Assembly (NCBI GenBank): GCA_021208885.1
Contig: JAJOJF010000029.1
Location: 29,549 to 93,548 of the forward strand
Length of the DNA: 64,000 nucleotides
From: Burkholderiaceae bacterium
GTDB taxonomy: Bacteria > Pseudomonadota > Gammaproteobacteria > Burkholderiales > Burkholderiaceae_B
Reading direction: 5' to 3'
Position 1 is the first letter of the stretch. Each line of letters starts with the position of its first letter. Made by a program: the position numbers and the translations under genes. The notes below the pieces were generated by a model. It ran no database searches and was not told the origin of the DNA. It was given only the letters and a program-made list of their open reading frames with translations. Of this stretch, positions 37,698 through 46,655 are shown piece by piece.

Positions 37698-37837
37698 GAT
37701 TGCTTTGCTCCTGCTGCGGTCGGCTCCCAGAAACAATACAAGGTGGGGCTTCGGGTTAAGACCATTGTTGTGGTTATGAATTAGTGCCATCATTATGGCA
37801 TTGAGCCGCCCTCGATAAAGGTGGCCTGGAGAAATTT

Positions 37838-39427
37838 GTGATTGCATTGCAGGAGGCTGCCCGCGCCGGGTTATTCAAACCAGCTCATTGGGCTAACAAT
37901 ATCATCGCGGGCTTGGTGGTTGGCGTGGTGGCCTTGCCTCTGTCGATGGCATTCGCCATCGCTTCTGGCGCGCGTCCCGAGCAAGGCATCTACACCGCGA
38001 TTGTGGCCGGTGTCATGGTGAGCCTGTTTGGTGGTAGCCGACTGCAGATTGCTGGCCCCACTGGTGCATTTATTGCGATTCTGGCGGGTATCACGGCCAC
38101 GTATGGCATTGATGGTCTTCAGGTTGCGACCTTGATGGCAGGCGTATTGCTGCTTCTCATGGGCCTGTTTCGCTTGGGCGGGATCGTGCAGTTCATCCCG
38201 GCACCGGTGATTATCGGATTCACTGCTGGCATTGGCGTGATCATTTTCACAGGCCAGTGGGCCGATTTTTTGGGGGTTGAGCGGCAATTGGCTGGTCAGT
38301 TCCATCAAAAACTTTGGGTAGTCATTCAGAACATTCCGAATTTAAGTTGGGCCACATTAGCCATCGGTATATTGAGCCTGGCAATTTTGTTGGTTAATCC
38401 AAGAATAAAGCGCCTGCGCCGCATCCCCGGCCCCTTGATTGTCTTGGTTATCGCCACTTTGATTCAAAGTGTGTTTCAGTTTCAGGCTGTGGCAACCATT
38501 GGTTCAGCCTTTGGTGGCATCCCCAGAGGATTGCCCGAGTTTCAAATGCCAGACATCTCGTTTGGCAAGATGCTGCTGCTTATTGGGCCAGCGATGACGA
38601 TTGCCATGCTTGGAGCGATTGAGTCATTGCTGTCAGCCGTGGTGGCTGATCGCATGGCAGGCACGCGCCATGGGTCGAATCAGGAGCTCGTTGGGCAAGG
38701 CTTGGCCAACATTGTCGCGCCATTTTTTGGGGGGTTTGCAGCCACGGGTGCGATTGCTCGCACCGCCACCAATATCCGCAATGGCGCAACCAGTCCGTTG
38801 GCTGGTGTGGTGCATGCCTTAACGCTGGTGGGTGTGCTTTTGTTGTTGGCGCCTTTGGCGGTCAATATCCCGCTTGCAAGCCTCTCTGCCATCCTTTTCG
38901 TTGTTGCCTGGAACATGAGCGAGCCACACCGTGTCATTGGCATGCTCAAGCGTGCGCCAGCAGCTGATCGCGTGATTTTGTTAGTAACGTTTTTTCTGAC
39001 GGTGTTTGCCGACCTTGTGGTGGCAGTTAACGTAGGCGTGATCTTGGCGGTGTTGCATTTCTTGCGCCGCATGACCCAGACCGTCAAAATCCAGCAGATT
39101 GAGGACCAGGGTGATTACCGTCTGTCCAAAGCAGTGGGTCCCTTGTTTTTTGGGGCGGTTGGCCCCATCGAACTGGCTGCCCGATCAGTGCCGGATTCAG
39201 TTGCGCGTTGGATTGTTGACCTGAGCGAGACCCCTTTTATTGACGCTACTGCGATTCAGGCGCTTGAGGACGCGATAGGCAATCTAAAAGCACGCGGCAT
39301 TAGCGTTACCTTGGCTGGCGCCAATGCCCTGGTTTATCGCAAGCTTTCAACCCATGGCACATTGGCCATGCTCGGCGAGGGCGGCTATGTCTCTTCGGTG
39401 CAATATGCAACCAGGGCGGCCGAATAA
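37838..39427 (+). CDS. SulP family anion transporter with STAS domain
   Basis: This inner-membrane transporter (529 aa) has about 12 to 14 spans (residues 20-420) and a C-terminal cytoplasmic STAS domain (about 435-525; DLSETPFIDATAIQAL). The SulP N-terminal signature GVVALPLSMAFAIASG is clear. Members carry sulfate, bicarbonate or dicarboxylates. The gene is divergent from the amidase and ends 12 bases before the convergent codA stop. Confidence 0.9.
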   Translation: MIALQEAARAGLFKPAHWANNIIAGLVVGVVALPLSMAFAIASGARPEQGIYTAIVAGVMVSLFGGSRLQIAGPTGAFIAILAGITATYGIDGLQVATLMAGVLLLLMGLFRLGGIVQFIPAPVIIGFTAGIGVIIFTGQWADFLGVERQLAGQFHQKLWVVIQNIPNLSWATLAIGILSLAILLVNPRIKRLRRIPGPLIVLVIATLIQSVFQFQAVATIGSAFGGIPRGLPEFQMPDISFGKMLLLIGPAMTIAMLGAIESLLSAVVADRMAGTRHGSNQELVGQGLANIVAPFFGGFAATGAIARTATNIRNGATSPLAGVVHALTLVGVLLLLAPLAVNIPLASLSAILFVVAWNMSEPHRVIGMLKRAPAADRVILLVTFFLTVFADLVVAVNVGVILAVLHFLRRMTQTVKIQQIEDQGDYRLSKAVGPLFFGAVGPIELAARSVPDSVARWIVDLSETPFIDATAIQALEDAIGNLKARGISVTLAGANALVYRKLSTHGTLAMLGEGGYVSSVQYATRAAE

Positions 39428-39439
39428 CACGTCACCGAA

Positions 39440-40720
39440 TCAAAGACGCCAGTCGATCGCGACTTCGTTTGGACCCCAAGACAACTTTGCTGTTTGCGCG
39501 GGGGTTTGTGCAACGATCCTGCCTCGACGAATCACGGCCAAGCGTGTAGCGCGCAGCCGAATCGCTTCGACTGGGTCACTGGCTTGCAGCAGCACAAGGT
39601 CCGCGTGGCAGCCCGGTGCCAGTCCGTAGTCTTCAAGGTTCAGGATGCGAGCAGCGTTGGTGGTCACCGCCTCAAAGCAGCGACGCATGCCGTCCTGGCT
39701 GGTCATCTGTGCCACATGCAACCCCATGTGGGCAACTTCCAGCATGTCGCCTGATCCCAAGCTATACCAGGGATCCATCACGCAGTCGTGGCCGAATGCC
39801 ACAGTCAGTCCTGCCTGCATTAACTCTGGCACCCGGGTCATGCCACGGCGCTTGGGGTAAGTGTCGTGGCGGCCTTGCAGCGTGATGTTGATCAGCGGGT
39901 TGGCAATCACATGCAGGTCGGCTTCGACCATGAGTGGTATTAATTTGCTGACGTAGTAGTTGTCCATGCTGTGCATGGAGGTCAGGTGTGATCCTGTGAC
40001 GCGGCCGTTTAGCCCGAGCCGTTGGGTTTCAAATGCCAGGCTCTCGACGTGACGCGATAGTGGATCGTCACTTTCATCGCAATGCATGTCGACCATGAGC
40101 CCGCGTTGAGCAGCAAGCTCACAAAGCAGTCGTACGCTCTGTGCGCCGTCGCTCATCGTCCGTTCAAAATGCGGAATGCCGCCAACCACGTCAACCCCCA
40201 TGTCAAGCGCACGCTTCAGATTGTCCATGGCGCCACGGCTACGCAACACGCCATCTTGAGGGAATGCCACGAGTTGCAGATCCAGATAGGGTTTGACCGA
40301 CTCTTTGACCTGCAACAAAGCTTCGACAGCAAGCAGTCTTGGGTCACTGACATCGACGTGACTGCGAATGGCAAGCAGACCATTGGCCACTGCCCATTGG
40401 CAGTACCGAGTGGCGGTTTGAACGATGGCGTCTTGCGTCAGTGTCGGTTTAAGCTCTCCCCACAACGCGATGCCTTCCAGAAGTGTGCCGCTATCGTTGA
40501 TTCGAGGCTGCCCATAACGCAAGGCAGAATCCAGATGGAAATGTGCGTCCACAAAGGCTGGCGACAACAGCTGGCCTTTTGCATCAATTTCTTTGCCTGC
40601 AACGGCTTGCGCCAAGGCATTGTCGGGCTTGATTTCAACGATACGGCCATCTTTGATAGCCACTGACATTTGTTGATGGCCGTCGGGCAAGCTGGCCTGG
40701 CGGATGATTAAATCAAACAT
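39440..40720 (-). CDS. codA: cytosine deaminase-like amidohydrolase (CodA family)
   Basis: This metal-dependent deaminase has 426 aa and aligns along its length with E. coli CodA. Metal and catalytic residues are conserved: H60 and H62 (HFH), H213, E216 (HCDE), H245 and D312 (GHD). The position equal to E. coli Asp314, which shapes substrate choice, is Cys313 here. Cytosine is the default substrate, with isoguanine, isocytosine or another heterocycle possible. It lies 34 bases downstream of the second permease and is the last gene of the transporter operon, linking uptake to ammonia release. Confidence 0.88.
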   Translation of the reverse strand: MFDLIIRQASLPDGHQQMSVAIKDGRIVEIKPDNALAQAVAGKEIDAKGQLLSPAFVDAHFHLDSALRYGQPRINDSGTLLEGIALWGELKPTLTQDAIVQTATRYCQWAVANGLLAIRSHVDVSDPRLLAVEALLQVKESVKPYLDLQLVAFPQDGVLRSRGAMDNLKRALDMGVDVVGGIPHFERTMSDGAQSVRLLCELAAQRGLMVDMHCDESDDPLSRHVESLAFETQRLGLNGRVTGSHLTSMHSMDNYYVSKLIPLMVEADLHVIANPLINITLQGRHDTYPKRRGMTRVPELMQAGLTVAFGHDCVMDPWYSLGSGDMLEVAHMGLHVAQMTSQDGMRRCFEAVTTNAARILNLEDYGLAPGCHADLVLLQASDPVEAIRLRATRLAVIRRGRIVAQTPAQTAKLSWGPNEVAIDWRL

Positions 40721-40754
40721 GGCGCGTCAGCCTCAAGGATTCAATTCCCCCATC

Positions 40755-41684
40755 TTAACGCTCACCTTTGCGATAGGGCTTCATGAGCGCTTGTGGATAG
40801 AATGCTTTTCTGGCAACGATGATAAGGGCCACGATCGACAGAACGTAAGGCAGCATCAGATACAACTGATACGGGATTACATCGGCTCCCGATGTGGTCT
40901 GTAGGCGAATCTGTAGCGCATCAAAAAACGCAAATAACAGGGCGCCGATCAATGCCTTGCCAGGCCGCCAAGAGGCGAACACCACCAAAGCTACGCAAAT
41001 CCAGCCCCGACCATTGATCATGTTAAAGAAAAACGCGTTGAATGCAGCCAAGGTCAGAAACGCGCCAGCAATGCCCATCAAAGCCGAGCCTGCCATGATG
41101 GCCACGGTCCGTGTTAGCGTGACTGATATTCCCTGCCCTTCGGCCGCATGCGGGTTCTCACCGACCATGCGAATCGCCAAGCCAAACGGGGTGCGGTAGA
41201 GCAACCAGGCTAATGCCGGTACCAGCACCAAAGCAAGCAGTGTGAGTGGTGTTTGCTGGTTGAGCACAGGAATGCCGAGCGCAGTCATTTCACTGAAGGT
41301 TTGAACGGTCGGGGGCGTGGAGACATCCGCAAACGCCATGCGATAGCCGTAGTAACTGAGTGCGGTGGCTAGCATGGTGATGCCGATGCCAGAGACGTGC
41401 TGTGAAAGCGCCATCACTACCGTCAAGAACGCATGCAACAGGCCAAACAAGGCACCCACGCCAGCGGCCACCAGCACCCCGGTCCAAAGTGATGCGCCCA
41501 TGTAGACAGCCAGCCAGCCGGTGAACGCACCAAGGACCATGATGCCCTCAATGCCCAGGTTCAAGACACCAGCCCGTTCGCACAATAAAACGCCCAACAC
41601 GCCAAACAACAGTGGTGTGGCGAGTCTTAGCACCGCTACCCAGAAGCTGCCCTGGCCGATGATGTCGATCAGTTCAGTCATCAT
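40755..41684 (-). CDS. BMP-type ABC transporter permease 2 (nucleoside/nucleobase)
   Basis: This is an inner-membrane permease of the branched-chain/simple-sugar type found in BMP-linked nucleoside importers (NupQ/YufQ-like). I took the ATG at 41684, overlapping the previous stop (TGATG), giving 309 aa; a GTG at 41693 is possible. There are eight or more hydrophobic spans, and motifs NLGIEGIMVLGAFTGW near the start and AGSALMGIAGAFLTL later. Confidence 0.88.
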   Translation of the reverse strand: MMTELIDIIGQGSFWVAVLRLATPLLFGVLGVLLCERAGVLNLGIEGIMVLGAFTGWLAVYMGASLWTGVLVAAGVGALFGLLHAFLTVVMALSQHVSGIGITMLATALSYYGYRMAFADVSTPPTVQTFSEMTALGIPVLNQQTPLTLLALVLVPALAWLLYRTPFGLAIRMVGENPHAAEGQGISVTLTRTVAIMAGSALMGIAGAFLTLAAFNAFFFNMINGRGWICVALVVFASWRPGKALIGALLFAFFDALQIRLQTTSGADVIPYQLYLMLPYVLSIVALIIVARKAFYPQALMKPYRKGER

Positions 41685-42745
41685 CAGCGCCACCTCAAGC
41701 GATATTGGGTTAATGCACTAGCCACCAGCACCGCGAGTAAAGCAGTGGCCACCATGACGTCAGACAGATATGTCGGCACCCCCACGGCGCGGCTCATGCT
41801 GTCTGCGCCCACCAAAACGCCTGCCACCAATACGCTGGCAGCGACCACACCGAGCGGGTTTAAGCCTGCCAGCATGGCAATCACAATGCCGGCATAGCCA
41901 TAGCCTGGTGACATGTCCAGAGTGACATAGCTTGTGCGTCCAGCCACTTCAATGGCACCGCCCAAACCAGCAAGCGCACCAGACAACAATGCCACGAACA
42001 CCATCGTGCGGGTGGTTTTTACGCCGACAAACGACGCTGCACGGGGGTTTGCACCAGTGGCCCGGATATCAAACCCAAGCGTGGTGTGTTTCATGATGAG
42101 CCAGATGGCTAGCGCACAAGCGACCCCATAAATCAGGCCGGTGTGCAAACGGGTCTGGGCAATCAGCTTGCCAAGTTCCAGATCACCGACCAACACCACG
42201 CTTTGAGGCCAGCCCATGGATAGCGGATCCTTCATCGGGCCATCAAGTAGCGCCGACACAGCCAAGAGCACAATGAAGTTCAGCAGCAAGGTAGTGACTA
42301 CCTCATCAACACCGAGCCGGGTTTTTAATAAGGCCGGGCCAAGCAACACCATGGCACCTGCCAATGCCGCAGCCAACAACATCAGCACAAACAAGAGCGC
42401 CGGTGCTATCTCAAACCCAGTGCCACCGTGCAGGCCACCAACGGCCACGGCTGCGATGGCGCCGGCATAGAGCTGGCCTTCAGCACCGATGTTAAATAGC
42501 CTCGCCCGAAATGCCACGGCAGCCGCTAGCCCCGTAAAGATCAGTGGCACGGCGCGAGTCAGTGTCTCAGACCATGCAAACACTGACCCAAATGCACCTT
42601 TGAGCAACAACCCGTAGGTTTGCCCAATCGGCGCACCAGCCCAGAGCACCAGCAGGGTGCTCACGGCCAACACAGCCAGTGTCGCGCCGCCCACGGCCGA
42701 TACCCAAACTGTCCAGCTCGTGTGTGTGCGACGCTCCAGTCTCAT
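41684..42745 (-). CDS. BMP-type ABC transporter permease 1 (nucleoside/nucleobase)
   Basis: This is the second inner-membrane permease (NupP/YufP-like), 353 aa from the ATG at 42745, which overlaps the ATPase stop by 4 bases. Ten or so hydrophobic spans are seen, with the family segments LPLIFTGLAAAVAFRARLFNIGAEGQLYAG-type loop (split here: RARLFNIGAEGQ) and GYGYAGIVIAMLAGLNPLG. The frame upstream of 42745 reads through the ATPase gene and is not used. Confidence 0.87.
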   Translation of the reverse strand: MRLERRTHTSWTVWVSAVGGATLAVLAVSTLLVLWAGAPIGQTYGLLLKGAFGSVFAWSETLTRAVPLIFTGLAAAVAFRARLFNIGAEGQLYAGAIAAVAVGGLHGGTGFEIAPALLFVLMLLAAALAGAMVLLGPALLKTRLGVDEVVTTLLLNFIVLLAVSALLDGPMKDPLSMGWPQSVVLVGDLELGKLIAQTRLHTGLIYGVACALAIWLIMKHTTLGFDIRATGANPRAASFVGVKTTRTMVFVALLSGALAGLGGAIEVAGRTSYVTLDMSPGYGYAGIVIAMLAGLNPLGVVAASVLVAGVLVGADSMSRAVGVPTYLSDVMVATALLAVLVASALTQYRLRWR

Positions 42746-44235
42746 TCGGCCACTCCCTGGACACCGGCCATGGCCAATCCGATCGTCTCGCGACTCCATT
42801 CTGAGGCTGGTAGTGCCTTAGTGAGGACACCTGAATGCATGACCGCAATACGGTCACCTAGTGTCATGACTTCATCGAGGTCATCTGATACCAGTAACAC
42901 TGCCGCGCCCGCATCGCGCGCCTCAATGAGCTGGTCGTGCACAAACGCCACCGCACCAATATCGAGGCCCCAGGTGGGTTGTTGCGCCACGATCAAGACA
43001 GGCCCGGCGGTTTGTGTTGCTGCCGGGGCTTTGAGTGCCCGGCCTAAGATTAATTTTTGCATATTGCCGCCAGACAGATTGCGAGCTGGCGTTTGCAGGG
43101 TGGCACCGCGCACGTCAAACCCGGCAATCACTTCTGTTGCGTAAGCCTGTGCCGCTGCCTGGCGAACCCAGCCCAAGCGGCTAAAAACTGGGGTTCTTAG
43201 CCGCTCGGCTGCGATGTTTTCCCAAACGGGCAAATCACCAATTAGTCCCACCGACTGTCTATCCTCGGGAATGCGTGCGGCATGGGCAAAACGCTTGAAC
43301 ATGAGATCACACAAGGCTGTCTGGCCGTTACCGGATACGCCGGCAATCGCCACAATCTCGCCAGGGTAGAGTGAGAGGTTGACGTGATGCAGCCGATCGC
43401 GCGATTCAGGGTGTGGGTCAACTGCCGGGTCAAACCGGATTTCACAGACGGGGGCGTCGGCTTGGCGCTTGCCAGGGCGACGCATGGGTGGCGCCAATTC
43501 ATGGCCTACCATCCACTGGGCAAGCTGGCCTTGAGTCACGCCTTCGGTTGACTGGTTGGCTATCAGTTTGCCATGGCGCAGGACCGCGACACGGTCGCAG
43601 ACCCGTAAAACTTCGCCAAGCTTGTGACTGATAAAAATGATCGACAAACCTTCGCGTACCCAGTGCTGCAGTGCTTCGAACAAGTGCTCGCTTTCCTGGG
43701 GTGTCAGTACTGAGGTCGGTTCATCCAGGATCAGAATGCGTGCGCCGCGGTAGAGTGCTTTAATAATTTCCACGCGTTGGCGCTCGCCTACCGTGAGTTC
43801 GCTCACCTTGCGCTCGGTGTCAATCGACAGCCCAAAGCGTTCGGCAACGCCACGGGCTTTGGTTCTGGCAGCACTTCGCTGACTGCTTAAGCGCCACAAA
43901 GACTCTGTGCCCAAGAGAATGTTGTCCAGCACAGTGAGATTGTCAGCTAGAGCAAAATGCTGGTGCACCATGCCGATGCCAGCAGCCAGAGCTGCAGCTG
44001 GGTCACCCGCAGCTAGCGCCTCGCCATGCACGTTGATTTGCCCGGAATCAGCGGTGTAATGCCCAAACAGAATCGACATCAGGGTCGATTTGCCGGCACC
44101 ATTCTCGCCAAGCAACCCAAGGATTTCTCCTTGGGCAAGCCCGAGCGAAATGTTGTCGTTGGCCGTGAGGGTACCGAACCGCTTGGTGATTCCCTCAAGG
44201 CTTAGGACAATGGGTTTATCAGCGCTTGCGCGCAT
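42742..44235 (-). CDS. BMP-type ABC transporter ATPase (two nucleotide-binding domains)
   Basis: This tandem ATPase (497 aa) is of the sugar/nucleoside type (NupO/YufO-like). The first domain has Walker A GENGAGKST and Walker B ILILDEPTSVL. In the second domain the Walker A is degenerate (GVSGNGQT, Gln for Lys), which is normal for this family, while its signature LSGGNMQK is intact. It starts in overlap with the binding-protein stop (TAATG), so the operon is translationally coupled throughout. Confidence 0.92.
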   Translation of the reverse strand: MRASADKPIVLSLEGITKRFGTLTANDNISLGLAQGEILGLLGENGAGKSTLMSILFGHYTADSGQINVHGEALAAGDPAAALAAGIGMVHQHFALADNLTVLDNILLGTESLWRLSSQRSAARTKARGVAERFGLSIDTERKVSELTVGERQRVEIIKALYRGARILILDEPTSVLTPQESEHLFEALQHWVREGLSIIFISHKLGEVLRVCDRVAVLRHGKLIANQSTEGVTQGQLAQWMVGHELAPPMRRPGKRQADAPVCEIRFDPAVDPHPESRDRLHHVNLSLYPGEIVAIAGVSGNGQTALCDLMFKRFAHAARIPEDRQSVGLIGDLPVWENIAAERLRTPVFSRLGWVRQAAAQAYATEVIAGFDVRGATLQTPARNLSGGNMQKLILGRALKAPAATQTAGPVLIVAQQPTWGLDIGAVAFVHDQLIEARDAGAAVLLVSDDLDEVMTLGDRIAVMHSGVLTKALPASEWSRETIGLAMAGVQGVAE

Positions 44236-45242
44236 TAACGCGCAGTGGGCTTGGGTTGATTGTCGTCGATCTCGACCACAAAGGTCTCAGCCAGAATGGC
44301 TTTCTCGCGATCAGCGACTTTGGCCTTTAGCTCAGCCGGAATTTTGTCTTCAAACGTTCCGTAAGGCGCCATTTCCGAGCCACCGTACTTCATCATGGAG
44401 AACTTGCCGTAATCCTCGGCCTTGAACTGGCCAGCCTTGACTGCTTTGAGTGCCTGATCAATCGTGGGCTCCATGTGCCAAATAGCAGAAGCGACAACCG
44501 TCTCTGGGTATTGGTCCTGGGTGTTGATGACGTTGCCAATGGCCAGAATCCCACGCTCTTTGGCGGCATCACTCACCCCAAAACGTTCCGCATACAAGAC
44601 GTCAGCACCACGGTCAACCATGGCAAAGGCAGCTTCCTTGGCCTTTGGTGGGTCAAACCAGCTATTGATAAAGGTCACCATAAATTCGACGTTGGGGTTG
44701 ACCTCTTTGGCACCGGCCATGAACGCGTTCATGAGCCGGTTAACTTCCGGAATCGGAAAGCCACCGACCAGACCAATCTTGTTGGATTTGGTCAGGCCAC
44801 CAGCGATCATGCCGGTCATGTAGGCCGGCTCCTGGATGTAGTTGTCAAACACACTGAAGTTTGGTGCTTGAAGCTTGCCCGATGAGCCCATCAGGAATGC
44901 CACATTCGGGAAATCTTTGGCTACTTTGCGCGCAGCGGCTTCTACAGCAAATGATTCACCAACGATTAATTGGTTGCCTTGGGTCGCATACTCGCGCATC
45001 ACGCGTTCGTAGTCGGCGTTGGAGACATTCTCGCTAGCGACATAAACGATATCGCCGCGAGCCTCGGCAGCTTGCAGGGCTTTATGAATGCGGCTAACCC
45101 ACTGTTGCTCAAACGGTACCGTGTAAATGGCGGCAACTTTGAGTTTGTCTTGCGCCAAGACGCTCGGACTGACACCGGTTAGTACCAAAAGGCTTGCGCC
45201 CGCGGCAAGTGCCACGCGACGGCTACGAGAAAATAGGCTCAT
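44235..45242 (-). CDS. BMP family periplasmic substrate-binding protein
   Basis: This is the receptor of the ABC importer (PnrA/BMP family), 335 aa from the ATG at 45242. The signal peptide is MSLFSRSRRVALAAGASL... with cleavage near VLAQ; there is no lipobox, so the protein is soluble rather than a lipoprotein. Motifs are AAIYTVPFEQQW, the glycine-rich GGLTKSNKIGLVGGFPIPEV and RGADVLYAERFG. It is the first gene of the operon that ends in codA, so the ligand is probably a nucleobase or nucleoside. Confidence 0.9.
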   Translation of the reverse strand: MSLFSRSRRVALAAGASLLVLTGVSPSVLAQDKLKVAAIYTVPFEQQWVSRIHKALQAAEARGDIVYVASENVSNADYERVMREYATQGNQLIVGESFAVEAAARKVAKDFPNVAFLMGSSGKLQAPNFSVFDNYIQEPAYMTGMIAGGLTKSNKIGLVGGFPIPEVNRLMNAFMAGAKEVNPNVEFMVTFINSWFDPPKAKEAAFAMVDRGADVLYAERFGVSDAAKERGILAIGNVINTQDQYPETVVASAIWHMEPTIDQALKAVKAGQFKAEDYGKFSMMKYGGSEMAPYGTFEDKIPAELKAKVADREKAILAETFVVEIDDNQPKPTAR

Positions 45243-45332
45243 CGAATCACTGTCCAAGTTAAGAGTTGAGTTTGACCAGCAGATAACTGCCAGCCTTTTA
45301 ATTGTGCATATCCATGAAAGCACATGCAGCCA

Positions 45333-45348
45333 AGCAAATTTCGTGCCA
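45333..45348 (-). promoter_or_regulatory. sigma-54 (RpoN) promoter of the BMP-ABC-codA operon
   Basis: The minus strand reads TGGCACG-N4-TTGCT, an exact match to the -24/-12 consensus with correct spacing, about 90 bases upstream of the first gene. It predicts a transcription start near 45321 and a leader of about 80 bases. Nitrogen control through NtrC fits an operon for heterocycle uptake and deamination. A nearby inverted repeat CGAGC-CAT-GCTCG (45428-45440) is a possible enhancer site, but it does not match the NtrC consensus well. Confidence 0.7.
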
Positions 45349-45520
45349 TTGCCGAGGCAACCAAAGGTCAGTCACGTTTTCGCCATTCGAAATTTAACCG
45401 TTTTTACGCCTCCAGGGTAGTCGTGCTCGAGCCATGCTCGATTCTCGCTAGACGTACATTCAACCCGCGTTAAGCTGATGTTTTGTTTGTTTGTCTTTCA
45501 CGCGTATCGATCCAACCCAA

Positions 45521-45833
45521 ATGCCATGGATTGAAAACACCTCTGATCATTGCATCTTGCGCCTTCGCATCCGGCCAGGTGCTAAACGAACCTGTGTCCT
45601 CGGTGTCTTGGGTGACCAGCTCAAAGTTGCCGTTCAAGCCCCGCCAGTGGACGGCAAAGCCAATGAGGCGCTCTTGAGGTGGCTTGCGGAGATGCTTGCG
45701 CTTACACGCTGTCAGGTCACGCTAGTCAGTCGGACCAAACCAGCCAGCGGACAAACGGGTGAGACTAGAAAAAATAAAGGCCGCCCAGATTCGGGCGGCC
45801 TTGGGAATCGCAGACGGTGCGAATCAACCGTAA
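45521..45833 (+). pseudogene. YggU/DUF167 family gene with apparent frameshift
   Basis: From the ATG at 45521, the protein shows the DUF167 core (CILRLRIRPGAKR, LKVAVQAPPVDGKANEALL) as in E. coli YggU. After QVTLVS (about 45730) the frame loses the conserved last strand. That strand appears in the +1 frame (ADKRVRLEKIK), which ends at 45833. A single-base indel near 45717-45745 would explain this, whether real or an assembly error. The uncorrected frame instead reads on to 45898, through the fabI terminator and into antisense fabI. The family's function is unknown. Confidence 0.6.
45766..45802 (-). terminator. Rho-independent terminator of fabI
   Basis: GGCCGCCC (45779-45786) pairs with GGGCGGCC (45793-45800) across a 6-base loop, extended by two A-T pairs. 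On the minus strand it is followed by a T-rich run (TTTATTTTTT). It lies 22 bases after the fabI stop. Confidence 0.85.
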
Positions 45834-46606
45834 GCCGGCACCACAGTGGAGAAGCCGGAGTCCACGTGCAAGATTTCGCCCGTAATGCCGGCAGCTAAAT
45901 CAGACAACAAAAACGCAGCGGCGTTGCCGACGTTCTCGATGGTGACGTTGCGGCGCAGGGGCGCATTATTTTCTACATAGCGCAGGATCTCACCGAAGTC
46001 CTTGATGCCACTTGCCGCCAGGGTTTTAATGGGGCCTGCTGAAATGCCATTGGCACGGATGCCACTTGGGCCCAGGTTACTGGCCAGATAACGCACACTG
46101 GCTTCGAGCGATGCCTTGGCCAAGCCCATGGTGTTGTAGTGCGGCACGGCACGCTCGGCACCAAGGTAGGTTAGCGTGAGCACGGAACCGGCGCGGCCTT
46201 GCATCATGGGCAAGCCAGCCTTGACCAGGGCCGGGAAGCTGTAGGCTGAAATGTCGTGGGCAATCCGGAAGGCTTCACGCGATAAGCCGTCTAGAAACTC
46301 GCCCGAGATTGCCTCACGCGGCGCAAAGCCAATCGAGTGCACGATGCTATCCAAGCCGTCCCATTCGGATTTCAGGTCGGCGAATACCGCTTCGATCTGG
46401 CTGTCTTCAGCCACGTCACAGGGCACCACAATCGAGCTGCCGAAGTCCTTGGCAAACCCGGTGACCCGATCTTTAAAGCGATCGCCCACGTAGGTAAATG
46501 CCAGTTCAGCGCCTTGCTCGCGGCAGCACTTGGCAATGCCGTAGGCGATGGATCGGTCAGAAATCACGCCAGTGATCAGGATTCGTTTGCCAGCCAGAAA
46601 GCCCAT
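45824..46606 (-). CDS. fabI: enoyl-[acyl-carrier-protein] reductase FabI
   Basis: This NADH-dependent enzyme performs the last reduction of each fatty acid elongation cycle. At 260 aa it closely matches E. coli FabI. It has the cofactor motif [13 protein letters not shown] and the catalytic set Y147, Y157, K164 in [22 protein letters not shown] strong terminator follows. mltD lies 49 bases upstream on the same strand. Confidence 0.96.
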   Translation of the reverse strand: MGFLAGKRILITGVISDRSIAYGIAKCCREQGAELAFTYVGDRFKDRVTGFAKDFGSSIVVPCDVAEDSQIEAVFADLKSEWDGLDSIVHSIGFAPREAISGEFLDGLSREAFRIAHDISAYSFPALVKAGLPMMQGRAGSVLTLTYLGAERAVPHYNTMGLAKASLEASVRYLASNLGPSGIRANGISAGPIKTLAASGIKDFGEILRYVENNAPLRRNVTIENVGNAAAFLLSDLAAGITGEILHVDSGFSTVVPAYG

Positions 46607-46655
46607 TGTTGTTCCTATGTCGTTCTAAATTAATTGTGTCTGATGCTGCACCGGA

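Noticed and set aside
45243..45490. Riboswitch in the leader of the BMP-ABC operon
   Set aside because: I looked for purine, guanidine and preQ1-like cores and found none. The sigma-54 promoter places the transcribed leader at only about 80 bases.
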